64,000 nucleotides of DNA from Clostridiales bacterium (GTDB lineage Bacteria > Bacillota > Clostridia > Christensenellales > UBA1242). The stretch is taken from NCBI GenBank assembly GCA_003522085.1, contig DPGI01000009.1, positions 81,422 through 145,421 of the forward strand, read 5' to 3'. Shown piece after piece: positions 6,792 to 14,417 of the stretch. The position numbers were made by a program, and so were the translations under genes. The notes below the pieces were generated by a model that saw only the letters and a program-made list of their open reading frames with translations, searched no databases and was not told the origin of the DNA. Numbering within the stretch: the first letter of the stretch is position 1; the number at the start of each line of letters is the position of its first letter.

Positions 6792-9158
6792 ATGGACAAG
6801 ATTATTAAGAGAGATGGACGTATCGTTGACTGGGATATTTCCAAAATTGAAAATGCTATTGTAAAGGCGATGATGTCACTTGGAGAAGGTGATGTTCGTG
6901 ATGCAAGAAAACTTGCTAAGATTACGGAATTGGAAATTACTGAAAAATACGACGGGAAACTTCCTTCAGTGGAGGATGTTCAAGACACTGTTGAACGTGT
7001 TTTGATGAAAAACGGATACGAAAACGTTGCTAAATGCTATATTTTGTATCGTAAGAGTCATGAGAAAATCAGAAATGCTTCTGAAACACTTATGGATTAT
7101 AAAAACACAATCGACAAATACCTTAAATTAGCTGATTGGAGAGTTAAAGAAAACTCAACTGTTACATATTCAGTTGGCGGACTTATCTTGTCAAACTCCG
7201 GCGCTATGACGGCGAATTACTGGCTGAGCGAAGTATACGACAAAGAAATTGCCGACGCTCACAAGAACTGCGATATCCACCTGCACGATCTTTCAATGTT
7301 GACAGGTTATTGCGCTGGTTGGTCGCTTAAACAACTTATTAAAGAAGGCCTTGGCGGCATTTCTGGCAAAATTACATCATCTCCTGCTTCGCACCTTTCG
7401 ACTCTTTGTAACCAAATGGTCAACTTCTTAGGAATTATGCAAAATGAATGGGCGGGAGCACAAGCATTCTCTTCGTTTGACACATATCTTGCTCCTTTTG
7501 TTAAGATAGATAACCTTACATATAAAGAAGTTAAACAATGCATTCAATCATTCATTTATGGTGTGAACACTCCTTCACGTTGGGGAACACAAGCGCCTTT
7601 CACAAACATTACGCTTGACTGGGTTGTTCCAAGTGATTTGGCAGAACTACCTGCAATCGTTGGCGGAAAAGAGCAAAATTTTAAATATAAAGACTGCAAA
7701 AAAGAAATGGATATGGTCAACAAGGCCTTTATCGAAATTATGATTGAAGGTGACGCAAACGGCCGCGGATTCCAATATCCTATTCCAACATATTCAATCA
7801 CAAAGAACTTTGACTGGTCAGAAACGGAAAACAACAAACTGTTGTTTGAAATGACAACCAAATATGGAACTCCATATTTCTCAAACTATATCAACAGCGA
7901 TATGGAACCAAGCGATGTTCGCAGTATGTGCTGCCGTTTGAGACTTGATTTGAGAGAGCTGCGTAAGAAATCAGGCGGATATTTTGGTAGCGGTGAAAGC
8001 ACAGGTTCTATCGGCGTTGTAACCATCAATATGCCTAAAATTGCATATCTTTCAAAGGACGAAGATGAATTTTTTGATAGACTTAACAGAGTGATGGATA
8101 TCTCTGCGCGTTCACTTAAAATGAAGCGTGACACAATCACAAAATTGCTTGAAGCAGGACTTTATCCTTACACAAAACGTTATCTCGGAACATTTAACAA
8201 TCATTTCTCGACGATTGGCCTTGTAGGAATGAATGAAGCATGCTTAAATGCTAAATGGATTAGAGCCGACATGACAAGAAAAGAAGCACAAGAATTTACT
8301 AAAAAAGTGCTCAATCACATGAGAAATCGCCTTTCAGATTATCAAGAAACGTATGGGGACCTTTATAACTTGGAAGCAACTCCAGCCGAAAGCACATCTT
8401 ATCGTTTGGCTAAGCATGATAAGGAAAGATTTCCTGACATCATCACTGCAAACGAAGGTAAAACTCCATATTATACAAACAGTTCGCATTTGCCAGTTGG
8501 CTTTACTGCTGATATTTTTGAAGCGCTTGATATTCAAGATGAACTTCAAACTCTTTACACTTCGGGAACAGTTTTCCATGCTTTCTTGGGACAAAAACTC
8601 GACAACTGGAAGACAACTGCAAACCTTGTTAGAAAGATTGCTGAAAATTATAGATTGCCTTATTACACAATCAGCCCTACTTATTCAATTTGCCGCAATC
8701 ACGGATATATTTCTGGCGAAGTTTATGAATGCCCAGAATGCGGAGAAAAGACAGAAGTTTACAGTAGAATTACCGGATATTATCGCCCTGTTCAAAACTG
8801 GAACGATGGCAAGAGCCAAGAATTTAAAGATCGTGTAACGTATGATATTTCACACTCAGTTTTAAAGAAAAAAGAAGGCTGCTGCGAAGAAAAACACGAA
8901 TGCTGCTGCCATGAAAAAGCGGGGAATGATATTTTGCTTTTCACAACAAAAACTTGTCCTAACTGCAAAATGGCAAAGAGATTGCTTGATGCTGCTGGGG
9001 TTAAATATGTTGCGATTGATGCAGAAGACGAAAGAGACTTAACAAATAAATACGGCGTTAAAAAAGCGCCTACAATGCTTGTTCCAAATGGCGCAGACTT
9101 TGATAGATATGACAACGCAAGCGAAATAAACAGATATATTGAAGGACTTAAAAAATAA
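6792..9158 (+). CDS. nrdD: Anaerobic ribonucleoside-triphosphate reductase NrdD fused to a C-terminal glutaredoxin-like domain
   Basis: Class III reductase that makes dNTPs without oxygen using a glycyl radical. Domains of this 788-aa product: ATP-cone at the N-terminus (KIIKRDGRIVDWD, about 1-95), the NRDD barrel, a zinc site near the end (CRNH at about 634 and CPEC at 647-650), and the glycyl radical loop RITGYYRPV with Gly662. Unusually, a Cys/His-rich linker (about 698-712, CCEEKHECCCHEK) then leads to a glutaredoxin/NrdH-like fold with active site CPNC (722-725) and a cis-Pro loop (KKAPTMLV). The stop overlaps trxB by one base (TAATG), coupling reductant supply to the enzyme. The start is set by the Shine-Dalgarno at 6777. 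Confidence 0.95.
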   Translation: MDKIIKRDGRIVDWDISKIENAIVKAMMSLGEGDVRDARKLAKITELEITEKYDGKLPSVEDVQDTVERVLMKNGYENVAKCYILYRKSHEKIRNASETLMDYKNTIDKYLKLADWRVKENSTVTYSVGGLILSNSGAMTANYWLSEVYDKEIADAHKNCDIHLHDLSMLTGYCAGWSLKQLIKEGLGGISGKITSSPASHLSTLCNQMVNFLGIMQNEWAGAQAFSSFDTYLAPFVKIDNLTYKEVKQCIQSFIYGVNTPSRWGTQAPFTNITLDWVVPSDLAELPAIVGGKEQNFKYKDCKKEMDMVNKAFIEIMIEGDANGRGFQYPIPTYSITKNFDWSETENNKLLFEMTTKYGTPYFSNYINSDMEPSDVRSMCCRLRLDLRELRKKSGGYFGSGESTGSIGVVTINMPKIAYLSKDEDEFFDRLNRVMDISARSLKMKRDTITKLLEAGLYPYTKRYLGTFNNHFSTIGLVGMNEACLNAKWIRADMTRKEAQEFTKKVLNHMRNRLSDYQETYGDLYNLEATPAESTSYRLAKHDKERFPDIITANEGKTPYYTNSSHLPVGFTADIFEALDIQDELQTLYTSGTVFHAFLGQKLDNWKTTANLVRKIAENYRLPYYTISPTYSICRNHGYISGEVYECPECGEKTEVYSRITGYYRPVQNWNDGKSQEFKDRVTYDISHSVLKKKEGCCEEKHECCCHEKAGNDILLFTTKTCPNCKMAKRLLDAAGVKYVAIDAEDERDLTNKYGVKKAPTMLVPNGADFDRYDNASEINRYIEGLKK

Positions 9159-10060
9159 TGACTGATGTTTTAGTTATCGGGGCGGGAGCTGCGGGAATGA
9201 CCGCGGCTCTGTATGCTCTTCGAAATGGCAAAAGTGTAACAGTGCTTGAAAAAAATAACATTGGCGGGCAAATTTCAGAGTCGCCAAGAGTTGAAAATTT
9301 TCCAACTATTAAAACCATTACAGGTGCCGACTTTGCAGACAGACTTTTTGAACAAATAACCGAACACGGTGCTGAATTCAAATTTGGCAAAGTTGAAAAA
9401 GTTGAAAAAATTGACGACGTTTTTTATGTAACAACAGAGTTTGATACTCTTCAAGCAAAAAGTGTTGTGATTGCGTGCGGAGTTGAACATAGAAAACTGC
9501 ACCTCGAAAAAGAAGACGAATTTGTTGGGCACGGAATAAGTTTTTGTGCGCTTTGCGACGGCGCGTTTTATGCAAATGAAAACGTTGTGCTGATAGGTGA
9601 TGGAAACACCGCTTTGCAATATGCGTTGCTGCTTTCGTCATACTGCAAAAGCGTGAATGTGGTGACGATGTTTGATAGATTTTTCGGAGACGAAGCGCTC
9701 ATTTGTGCGCTTGAAAAAAAAGAAAACATTGTTGTTACGCACAACGCTCAACTTGTTAAACTTTTAGGTCAAAATGAATTGGAAGGTTTGGTGTTTAAAA
9801 GAACGAATGGCGAAGAATTTGACATTGTCACAAAGGGATTGTTTGTGGCGATTGGACAAGTTCCAAACAACAAAGTTTTTGAAAATCTGGTCGACTTAAA
9901 AAATGGATATTTTGTATGCGACGAAAACATGGCTACAAAAACGGCAGGTGTGTTTGTTGCGGGTGATTGCCGTGATAAAAAAGTGCGACAACTAACTACG
10001 GCGTGTTCAGACGGAGCGATAGCGGCAACAAGTGCGTGCAATTATTTGCAAACATTATAA
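9158..10060 (+). CDS. trxB: Thioredoxin reductase-like flavoprotein
   Basis: Low-molecular-weight thioredoxin reductase fold. The FAD-binding GxGxxG is VIGAGAAGMTAA (residues 5-16), the redox disulfide is CALC in ISFCALCDGAF (about 129-132), the NAD(P)-binding motif is LIGDGNTALQ (about 147), and the FAD-closing segment is VFVAGDCRDK (about 266). At 300 aa it is slightly shorter than typical TrxB. The second nucleotide motif is GDGNTA rather than GGGxxA, so the donor may not be NADPH. Overlapping nrdD by one base, it most likely reduces the glutaredoxin-like domain fused to NrdD, or a free thioredoxin. No terminator is visible after it. Confidence 0.92.
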   Translation: MTDVLVIGAGAAGMTAALYALRNGKSVTVLEKNNIGGQISESPRVENFPTIKTITGADFADRLFEQITEHGAEFKFGKVEKVEKIDDVFYVTTEFDTLQAKSVVIACGVEHRKLHLEKEDEFVGHGISFCALCDGAFYANENVVLIGDGNTALQYALLLSSYCKSVNVVTMFDRFFGDEALICALEKKENIVVTHNAQLVKLLGQNELEGLVFKRTNGEEFDIVTKGLFVAIGQVPNNKVFENLVDLKNGYFVCDENMATKTAGVFVAGDCRDKKVRQLTTACSDGAIAATSACNYLQTL

Positions 10061-10133
10061 AAACTTGGAATAAAAAAGAGAGAACTTAAGGTTAAAAACT
10101 TTTGAAACTTGCATAATAAAATAAGAATTTATA

Positions 10134-10154
10134 TATTCCATAAGATATGGAATA
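10134..10154. promoter_or_regulatory. Perfect inverted repeat, possible operator
   Basis: TATTCCATA (10134-10142) and TATGGAATA (10146-10154) are perfect 9-bp arms around a 3-base spacer, about 75 bp before the promoter of the XRE gene. It could be the binding site of that regulator. Confidence 0.4.
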
Positions 10155-10225
10155 ATACAATTTGTATATAATAATTTGACAAATATTAATCTATAAAGTA
10201 GAGAGTTTCCAATTGTGCAAATTTG

Positions 10226-10254
10226 TTGTAAATTGATTGTGATCTTGATATAAT
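10226..10254 (+). promoter_or_regulatory. Promoter of the XRE regulator
   Basis: TTGTAA (10226-10231), 17-bp spacer, TATAAT (10249-10254), followed by AAAAGGAGAG and the ATG at 10276. Confidence 0.65.
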
Positions 10255-10275
10255 GACTATGAAAAGGAGAGTATT

Positions 10276-11169
10276 ATGGAATCAATAAAGGACAGAATTG
10301 TTAAATTAAGAAATTTATTGAGATTAACACAACAGGACTTATCAGAAAAAATCCACATTTCTGATAAAGTAATAAGTAAATGGGAATGCGGGGAAAGTGA
10401 GCCATCACTTGCTGATACAAAATCGCTTGCTGAATTTTTTAAAGTTTCAATGGATTATCTTGCCAGTGGAATTGTTTCACCTAGTGACAAACTTGTTTTG
10501 GAACGCAAGCCAACAACAGGTGAACTTGCAGATGACTTTTTGAAACAATGCTGGGAGATAATAAAAATCAAAAATCTTCAAAAATATAAAGACATTTTAT
10601 TGCCTAAAAAGGTTATAGGACGCGCTAGACCTGAATATGGCGAACATGTTACAAATTTAAGTGGTGGTGTTTTTAAAGGAGATGATGATTGGGAATGGCA
10701 AAATGTTATTACACCATATATTGACAGAAAAAAATTAATTGCTTTAGATAATTTTGATATTTATGAAAAACTTAAAGATTTGCCAACTTCATACGGCGAA
10801 GTTAGATTTTTGGCAAAGAAATATAATCGTCAAGATATCCTAACACTTATGCCAGAAAACCATTCTAGTGATTTTTATTGCGATAGAGATATTCAACCTC
10901 TATCCGCTAAAGATATAAAAGGTTGTACTGATATTGGATTTTATAAAGAACTTTCAAAAGCGGGTCAAAACGAATTAAATAGTGCTCTTAATGAATTATG
11001 CGAAGATAATGAAAACTTTTGGCTAATTGTTAAATGTTTAATTGAAAATGGAGCTGTTAAATTAATTCCACTTTATGATGCCTACTATGAGACAAACCAA
11101 TATGTACCAGATGTGTTAGTAACAAAACTTCTTTTAGAAATGGCTCGTGAAAAAACCAAAAATAAATAA
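10276..11169 (+). CDS. XRE-family transcriptional regulator with unknown C-terminal domain
   Basis: The N-terminal 65 residues are a classical XRE/Cro HTH: IVKLRNLLRLTQQDLSEKI, then HISDKVISKWECGESEPSL as recognition helix and turn, and a closing KSLAEFFKVSMDYLASG helix. The remaining 230 residues are an acidic, Trp/Tyr-containing domain I cannot assign. It ends in helices resembling degenerate repeats (LKDLPTSYGEVRFLAKKY; LNELCEDNENFWLIVKCLIENGAVKLI) and may sense a ligand or protein. It has its own promoter and a perfect inverted repeat upstream. It lies between nrdD-trxB and the NrdG-type activase, so a link to reductase control is possible but unproven. Confidence 0.85.
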   Translation: MESIKDRIVKLRNLLRLTQQDLSEKIHISDKVISKWECGESEPSLADTKSLAEFFKVSMDYLASGIVSPSDKLVLERKPTTGELADDFLKQCWEIIKIKNLQKYKDILLPKKVIGRARPEYGEHVTNLSGGVFKGDDDWEWQNVITPYIDRKKLIALDNFDIYEKLKDLPTSYGEVRFLAKKYNRQDILTLMPENHSSDFYCDRDIQPLSAKDIKGCTDIGFYKELSKAGQNELNSALNELCEDNENFWLIVKCLIENGAVKLIPLYDAYYETNQYVPDVLVTKLLLEMAREKTKNK

Positions 11170-11192
11170 CATCTTTGATGTGGCATTTAAAC

Positions 11193-11248
11193 GTGTGCTT
11201 GTCTTGATACAAGTCGGTGTCGCTTCGCTCCACCGAAGACAAGCACAC
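11193..11248. repeat. Branched hairpin element (13-bp outer stem)
   Basis: Arms GTGTGCTTGTCTT (11193-11205) and AAGACAAGCACAC (11236-11248) are perfect complements. Between them are two smaller hairpins, CTTG/CAAG and CGGTG/CACCG (11215-11219 with 11231-11235). There is no U-tract, so it is not a standard terminator. It begins 24 bp after the XRE stop. Confidence 0.7.
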
Positions 11249-11272
11249 ATCTATAAACTAAATTAAAGAATA

Positions 11273-11330
11273 CAAAAAGCGAAAATGTTGGTAAAATAAC
11301 ACACTTTCGCTTTTTGCTGTTATTTTTTCT
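11273..11330 (+). terminator. Terminator-like hairpin after the XRE gene
   Basis: CAAAAAGCGAAA (11273-11284) pairs perfectly with TTTCGCTTTTTG (11305-11316), with a short TGTT/AACA stem in the loop. A T-rich run follows. Confidence 0.65.
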
Positions 11331-11348
11331 TCTCTTTTTTATTATGGT

Positions 11349-11429
11349 AAACAAATATTCTTTGTTGTCAAGGTTAAAGTGTATGTCGCTATTGGCGACA
11401 ATCCTTGACAACGTCAGTAATATTTGTTT
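11349..11429. repeat. Three-tier nested hairpin
   Basis: Three perfect stems are stacked: AAACAAATATT/AATATTTGTTT (11349-11359 with 11419-11429), TTGTCAAGG/CCTTGACAA (11365-11373 with 11403-11411), and TGTCGC/GCGACA (11384-11389 with 11395-11400). The element is almost symmetric and lies between two other hairpins, in a 360-bp spacer without a gene. Confidence 0.7.
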
Positions 11430-11447
11430 CTTTTTCAGTTAAGAGAG

Positions 11448-11520
11448 AAAAAAACACCCTAATCATTTGTAGATTAACGTGCTGATATTCCGCTAGTTTC
11501 AAACAATATTGACTAAGGGT
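11448..11520 (-). terminator. Possible terminator of the NrdG-type gene (minus strand)
   Basis: Read on the minus strand, ACCCTTAGTCA (11520-11510) pairs imperfectly with TGATTAGGGT (11465-11456), and a run of seven T residues follows (11454-11448). The long loop makes it atypical. Confidence 0.45.
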
Positions 11521-11529
11521 TCTCTTTTT

Positions 11530-12216
11530 TTAGTAGCCTCTTAAATAAACATTTTTGATTTGTTTTGAAAGTATGGTTTTAAAGTTTTCAGCGTCCGATT
11601 TTGAAACCGGCTTGAGATTTTGTTGCAGGCAAGAGCCATTATCGACAAAGTGTTGAAGATAAAGTTTGTCTGCACCTTTTAAAAATTCTGCCATTTCAGT
11701 TATCGTTTCGGTTGTGTGATGCTCGGCAACCAAAGTGGTGCGAAATTCATAAGGAACGATTCCAGTTTTGAGAAAGTTTACACTGCGCACAACTTCTGCT
11801 AGGTCAACTTTTGCGCCAGCCGTTTTTTCATATGACGATGGTGCGTTTTTTATGTCCATCGCAACATAATCGACCAACTTTTCATCTATCATATTTTTAA
11901 GCATATCAAAGTTTGTGCCGTTTGTATCAAGTTTTATTAAAAGCCCATATTCTTTTATTTTTGCCGCAAACGCTGGAAGGTCTTTTTGCAGAGTAGGTTC
12001 GCCGCCAGATATGCAAACGCTGTCGATTAGATTTTTTCTTTTTTCAAGATATTCAAAAAATTCTTGCTCTGATATTGGCGATAAATTTGTGATTTTTACA
12101 AGGTCGGAATTTTGACAAAATGGACATTTAAAATTGCAACCGCCAGTAAAGACGGTGCAGCATAAGTGTCCTTCAAAGTCGACCATGGAAAGTTTTTCAA
12201 GTCCAAAAATTTTCAT
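11530..12216 (-). CDS. Anaerobic ribonucleotide reductase activating radical SAM protein (NrdG2/TIGR02495-like)
   Basis: A radical SAM glycyl-radical activase. The cluster motif CNFKCPFC (CxxxCxxC) follows FTGG at about residues 27-34, SGGEPTL is the GGEP SAM-binding motif, and KLDTNGTN is the next conserved segment. At 228 aa it is longer than E. coli NrdG (about 155) and matches the type annotated as NrdG2. It probably generates the Gly662 radical of NrdD encoded 2.4 kb away on the other strand; no other glycyl radical enzyme is in the window. The ATG overlaps the stop of the upstream membrane-protein gene (ATGA), so the two are coupled. Confidence 0.85.
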   Translation of the reverse strand: MKIFGLEKLSMVDFEGHLCCTVFTGGCNFKCPFCQNSDLVKITNLSPISEQEFFEYLEKRKNLIDSVCISGGEPTLQKDLPAFAAKIKEYGLLIKLDTNGTNFDMLKNMIDEKLVDYVAMDIKNAPSSYEKTAGAKVDLAEVVRSVNFLKTGIVPYEFRTTLVAEHHTTETITEMAEFLKGADKLYLQHFVDNGSCLQQNLKPVSKSDAENFKTILSKQIKNVYLRGY

Positions 12217-12650
12217 GCGTTTTGCTCCATAAGTTGATAGTAGAATACATATTCTATGTCGTTTTGAACATAAGAAATTTTGATTAAGCCGTTGTTGTAG
12301 TGACCGGTGTAAGCAATATCGGCCTCTTCGGTTGGCAAGAATATCACAAGTTCGTTGCTATGCAAAAAGTAGTTGTAACCGCTTTCGTTTTCGGCGATGC
12401 CTTTTGTGGAAGAATGGCTTTCTAGTGATAAGTCTTCTTTTACGACAATATAGTATTCGCCATTTGTGTATTCTTCGATGACTGTTTCTTCGCCAGATAT
12501 TTTTTCAGCGACCTTTATAAGGTTGTATTGACCCAATGTCATGCTTGGAATTTTATAGTGAGTTGTGATGTAATAGAAAACGTAGAATATGATTACGCAT
12601 ATTCCAAGTGCCACTGCCGTCCATATGAGTGCTTTTTTCCACCATGCCAT
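12213..12650 (-). CDS. Small single-span membrane protein, unknown
   Basis: I do not recognise the family. The 145-aa protein starts MAWWKKA followed by one membrane span (about residues 8-29, LIWTAVALGICVIIFYVFYYI), with an acidic, beta-rich extracytoplasmic part containing many Tyr residues (NGEYYIVVKED, DIAYTGHYNNGLIKISY, EYVFYYQL). It overlaps the NrdG-type gene by four bases, suggesting cotranscription, but nothing in it points to a role in radical chemistry. The start is the first ATG after the AT-rich spacer; no strong Shine-Dalgarno is seen. Confidence 0.75.
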   Translation of the reverse strand: MAWWKKALIWTAVALGICVIIFYVFYYITTHYKIPSMTLGQYNLIKVAEKISGEETVIEEYTNGEYYIVVKEDLSLESHSSTKGIAENESGYNYFLHSNELVIFLPTEEADIAYTGHYNNGLIKISYVQNDIEYVFYYQLMEQNA

Positions 12651-12690
12651 AATTATATTTTACCATAATTTGCGATGTTAGTAAACAAAA

Positions 12691-12798
12691 AAAACGCGCG
12701 ACTTGCGCGCTCTTGCAAAATTGTTTTTGCAAGAGTGTCGGCCGAACGCTCGCGTTCGGCTCTTCCGCCGGTGGGGCGGAAGGCAAGTCGCGCGGTTT
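12691..12798. repeat. Cloverleaf-like DNA element with four stems
   Basis: A perfect 12-bp outer stem CGCGCGACTTGC/GCAAGTCGCGCG (12695-12706 with 12783-12794), extendable by A/T pairs outward, encloses three hairpins: TCTTGCAAAA/TTTTGCAAGA (12711-12720 with 12725-12734), GCCGAACGC/GCGTTCGGC (12741-12749 with 12752-12760) and CTTCCGCC/GGCGGAAG (12762-12769 with 12775-12782). Nearly every base is paired. It is GC-rich in an AT-rich setting and lies 17 bp after the dut stop. Confidence 0.85.
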
Positions 12799-12811
12799 AA
12801 AGTCCACGCAC

Positions 12812-13306
12812 TTATTTTTTTGAAGAGCCCATTTTTCCATCTCCGCGAAGAGAGGATATTTTTTTAAGTTGAGCATATGAAACTTCTTTAGTTTTCATTT
12901 TGTCGAGTTTGTGAACAACGCCCTGAGCAACTGCTTTTTCATATGAGAAATAGACAAATTTTCCTTTTTCAAGTTTTTCGATTTCTTCATAAGGAAGTTT
13001 TGAGATATAGCAAGGAACAGCGTTTGCGTTGAAAAGGCAAAGTATGATTTCACCGCGATATCCGCTGTCAACAACACCTGAATTTTTCTTTAAGCCCTTA
13101 AAGCCGGTTGATGAGCGTTCTTCAATTTGAAGGTAGTGTCTTTTATCCACAGCAAATGCAATTCCTGTTGGGACGTATTTAGTTTCAAATGGTTCGAATT
13201 TTAAATAATCTTCATCAAAGCAAGCGTAAAAATCAAAGCCTGCATCTTCGTCTCTTTTTGAAGGGACAACTGCGTTTTCCTTAGTTTTTGCAAAATAAAT
13301 TTTCAT
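12812..13306 (-). CDS. dut: dUTP diphosphatase
   Basis: Hydrolyses dUTP to dUMP and pyrophosphate, keeping uracil out of DNA and supplying dUMP for dTMP. The five trimeric dUTPase motifs are visible: DEDAGFDFYA (about 20-29), ERSSTGFKG (about 63-71), GVVDSGYRGEI (about 77-87), a motif IV region around FVYFSYEKAVAQG, and a C-terminal RGDGKMGSS, a variant of the usual RGxGGFGST tail that closes the site (Met replaces the stacking Phe). It has an AAAGAGGTG Shine-Dalgarno on the minus strand. It is 164 aa, a little longer than usual owing to inserts. It fits the neighbouring nucleotide genes. Confidence 0.93.
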   Translation of the reverse strand: MKIYFAKTKENAVVPSKRDEDAGFDFYACFDEDYLKFEPFETKYVPTGIAFAVDKRHYLQIEERSSTGFKGLKKNSGVVDSGYRGEIILCLFNANAVPCYISKLPYEEIEKLEKGKFVYFSYEKAVAQGVVHKLDKMKTKEVSYAQLKKISSLRGDGKMGSSKK

Positions 13307-13410
13307 TTTTCACCTCTTTATTATTATATCATAAATCGTTATTTTTCCCAAGAAAATCGCTCAAATATATAAATAACAATATGTTAAATAACAAAAACCT
13401 TTAAAAATAA

Positions 13411-13439
13411 TTGCAAAACAAACGAATATTATTTATAAT
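13411..13439 (+). promoter_or_regulatory. Promoter of the 13.5-14.9 kb operon
   Basis: TTGCAA (13411-13416), 17-bp spacer, perfect TATAAT (13434-13439). The CGGAGA Shine-Dalgarno and ATG at 13461 follow closely. Confidence 0.65.
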
Positions 13440-13460
13440 AAAAATGTAATCGGAGAATTG

Positions 13461-13895
13461 ATGAATAAAAAATATCTCAACATTTACACTCTTCATTTTG
13501 GGAAAATTTTGTCTAACTATTCTATTTTAGGCATTTGCTTTCTGAGTTTAATTATGCTTAGCACTGTATTGACAGCGCTGTATTATGTATTCTCATTTGT
13601 TATAGTTGTCTCAACAATTATATTCACGGTTGGAACGATTTTTGTAATTAAACCAAATTTTATAGGCGATATGTTTGCTGGTGGCGACACAATGGTAAAC
13701 ATTACCAAGGCACTCAACAAGGCCTTTCCCTATATTTTAGGATTTACTCTTGCATTTGCAATCACGGCACTTGTTTTGTTGTGCGTGCAAAAAGAAAAAA
13801 AGTCGACGGCTAGAATAGTTGTCTCATCAGTAATAATCGGCTTAGCGGTTGTGTTGTCGCTTGTATTTTTCCTTGGAGGTTATTATTCAGCATGA
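13461..13895 (+). CDS. Multi-span membrane protein, unknown
   Basis: I do not recognise this 144-aa protein. It has about four hydrophobic segments: NYSILGICFLSLIMLSTVLTALYYV, FSFVIVVSTIIFTVGTIFVI, YILGFTLAFAITALVLLCV and IVVSSVIIGLAVVLSLVFFLGGYY. A short hydrophilic loop (FAGGDTMVNITKALNKAF) lies in the middle, and a basic turn (QKEKKSTAR) precedes the last span. The ATG at 13461 is chosen over the TTG at 13458 because CGGAGA sits right upstream. The stop overlaps the next gene by four bases, the first of three coupled or closely spaced genes. Confidence 0.75.
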   Translation: MNKKYLNIYTLHFGKILSNYSILGICFLSLIMLSTVLTALYYVFSFVIVVSTIIFTVGTIFVIKPNFIGDMFAGGDTMVNITKALNKAFPYILGFTLAFAITALVLLCVQKEKKSTARIVVSSVIIGLAVVLSLVFFLGGYYSA

Positions 13896-14404
13896 AAACA
13901 ATAAACATTAAAGCCCAAGGCGGAATAGAACTTAAACCAGTCATTAGAATTGATGGCAAGATAGTCGAATGCAAACAAAACAAACATGAATCTTTGCAAA
14001 CGACCTTTCAAACGGATAAAGACCAAGTCGAAATTACTGTTGAAAACACACTCGAAATCATGGGGCCTGGCTGGTGGTTTGTGCAAATGTTTTTCTTCAT
14101 CTTTTCGCTGTTTGGAATATTCAACACAAGACTTGAAAAGTTTAATTATTTGATCAATTATAAGGCCACGATTTCATTAAACGAAGAAGTGACTAACATC
14201 ATTATAAAGTTTAATCAAATAAAAGACAAACAACGCGCAATCGAAATTATCGGTGCAGCAAATGTTGAAGAGCAAGCAAACGAATATCAGTTTGCCGAAG
14301 AAGCGCAAAAGCGCAAAAAGAAATTAAGGATTTCTCGCATAATTGGTGCGATCGCATTGATAGCAATAATCGCAGTCGTGTTATGCTTAATAATCATAAA
14401 ATAG
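13892..14404 (+). CDS. Two-span membrane protein, unknown
   Basis: A 170-aa protein of no family I recognise. A beta-rich N-terminal region (MKTINIKAQGGIELKPVIRIDGKIVECK, residues 1-55) is followed by a Gly/Trp/Phe-rich segment (GPGWWFVQMFFFIFSLFGIF, about 58-77), a second beta-rich region (YKATISLNEEVTNIIIKFNQ) and a basic linker (EEAQKRKKKLRISR) before a C-terminal span (IIGAIALIAIIAVVLCLIII). The ATG overlaps the upstream stop, and the next gene follows after 13 bp. The order suggests a three-gene membrane-associated unit with the LURP-one-like protein. Confidence 0.7.
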   Translation: MKTINIKAQGGIELKPVIRIDGKIVECKQNKHESLQTTFQTDKDQVEITVENTLEIMGPGWWFVQMFFFIFSLFGIFNTRLEKFNYLINYKATISLNEEVTNIIIKFNQIKDKQRAIEIIGAANVEEQANEYQFAEEAQKRKKKLRISRIIGAIALIAIIAVVLCLIIIK

Positions 14405-14417
14405 AAAGGGGGAAGAT

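Noticed and set aside
8353..8838. 161-codon frame inside nrdD
   Set aside because: Same-strand shadow of the strongly conserved nrdD frame, without a ribosome site.
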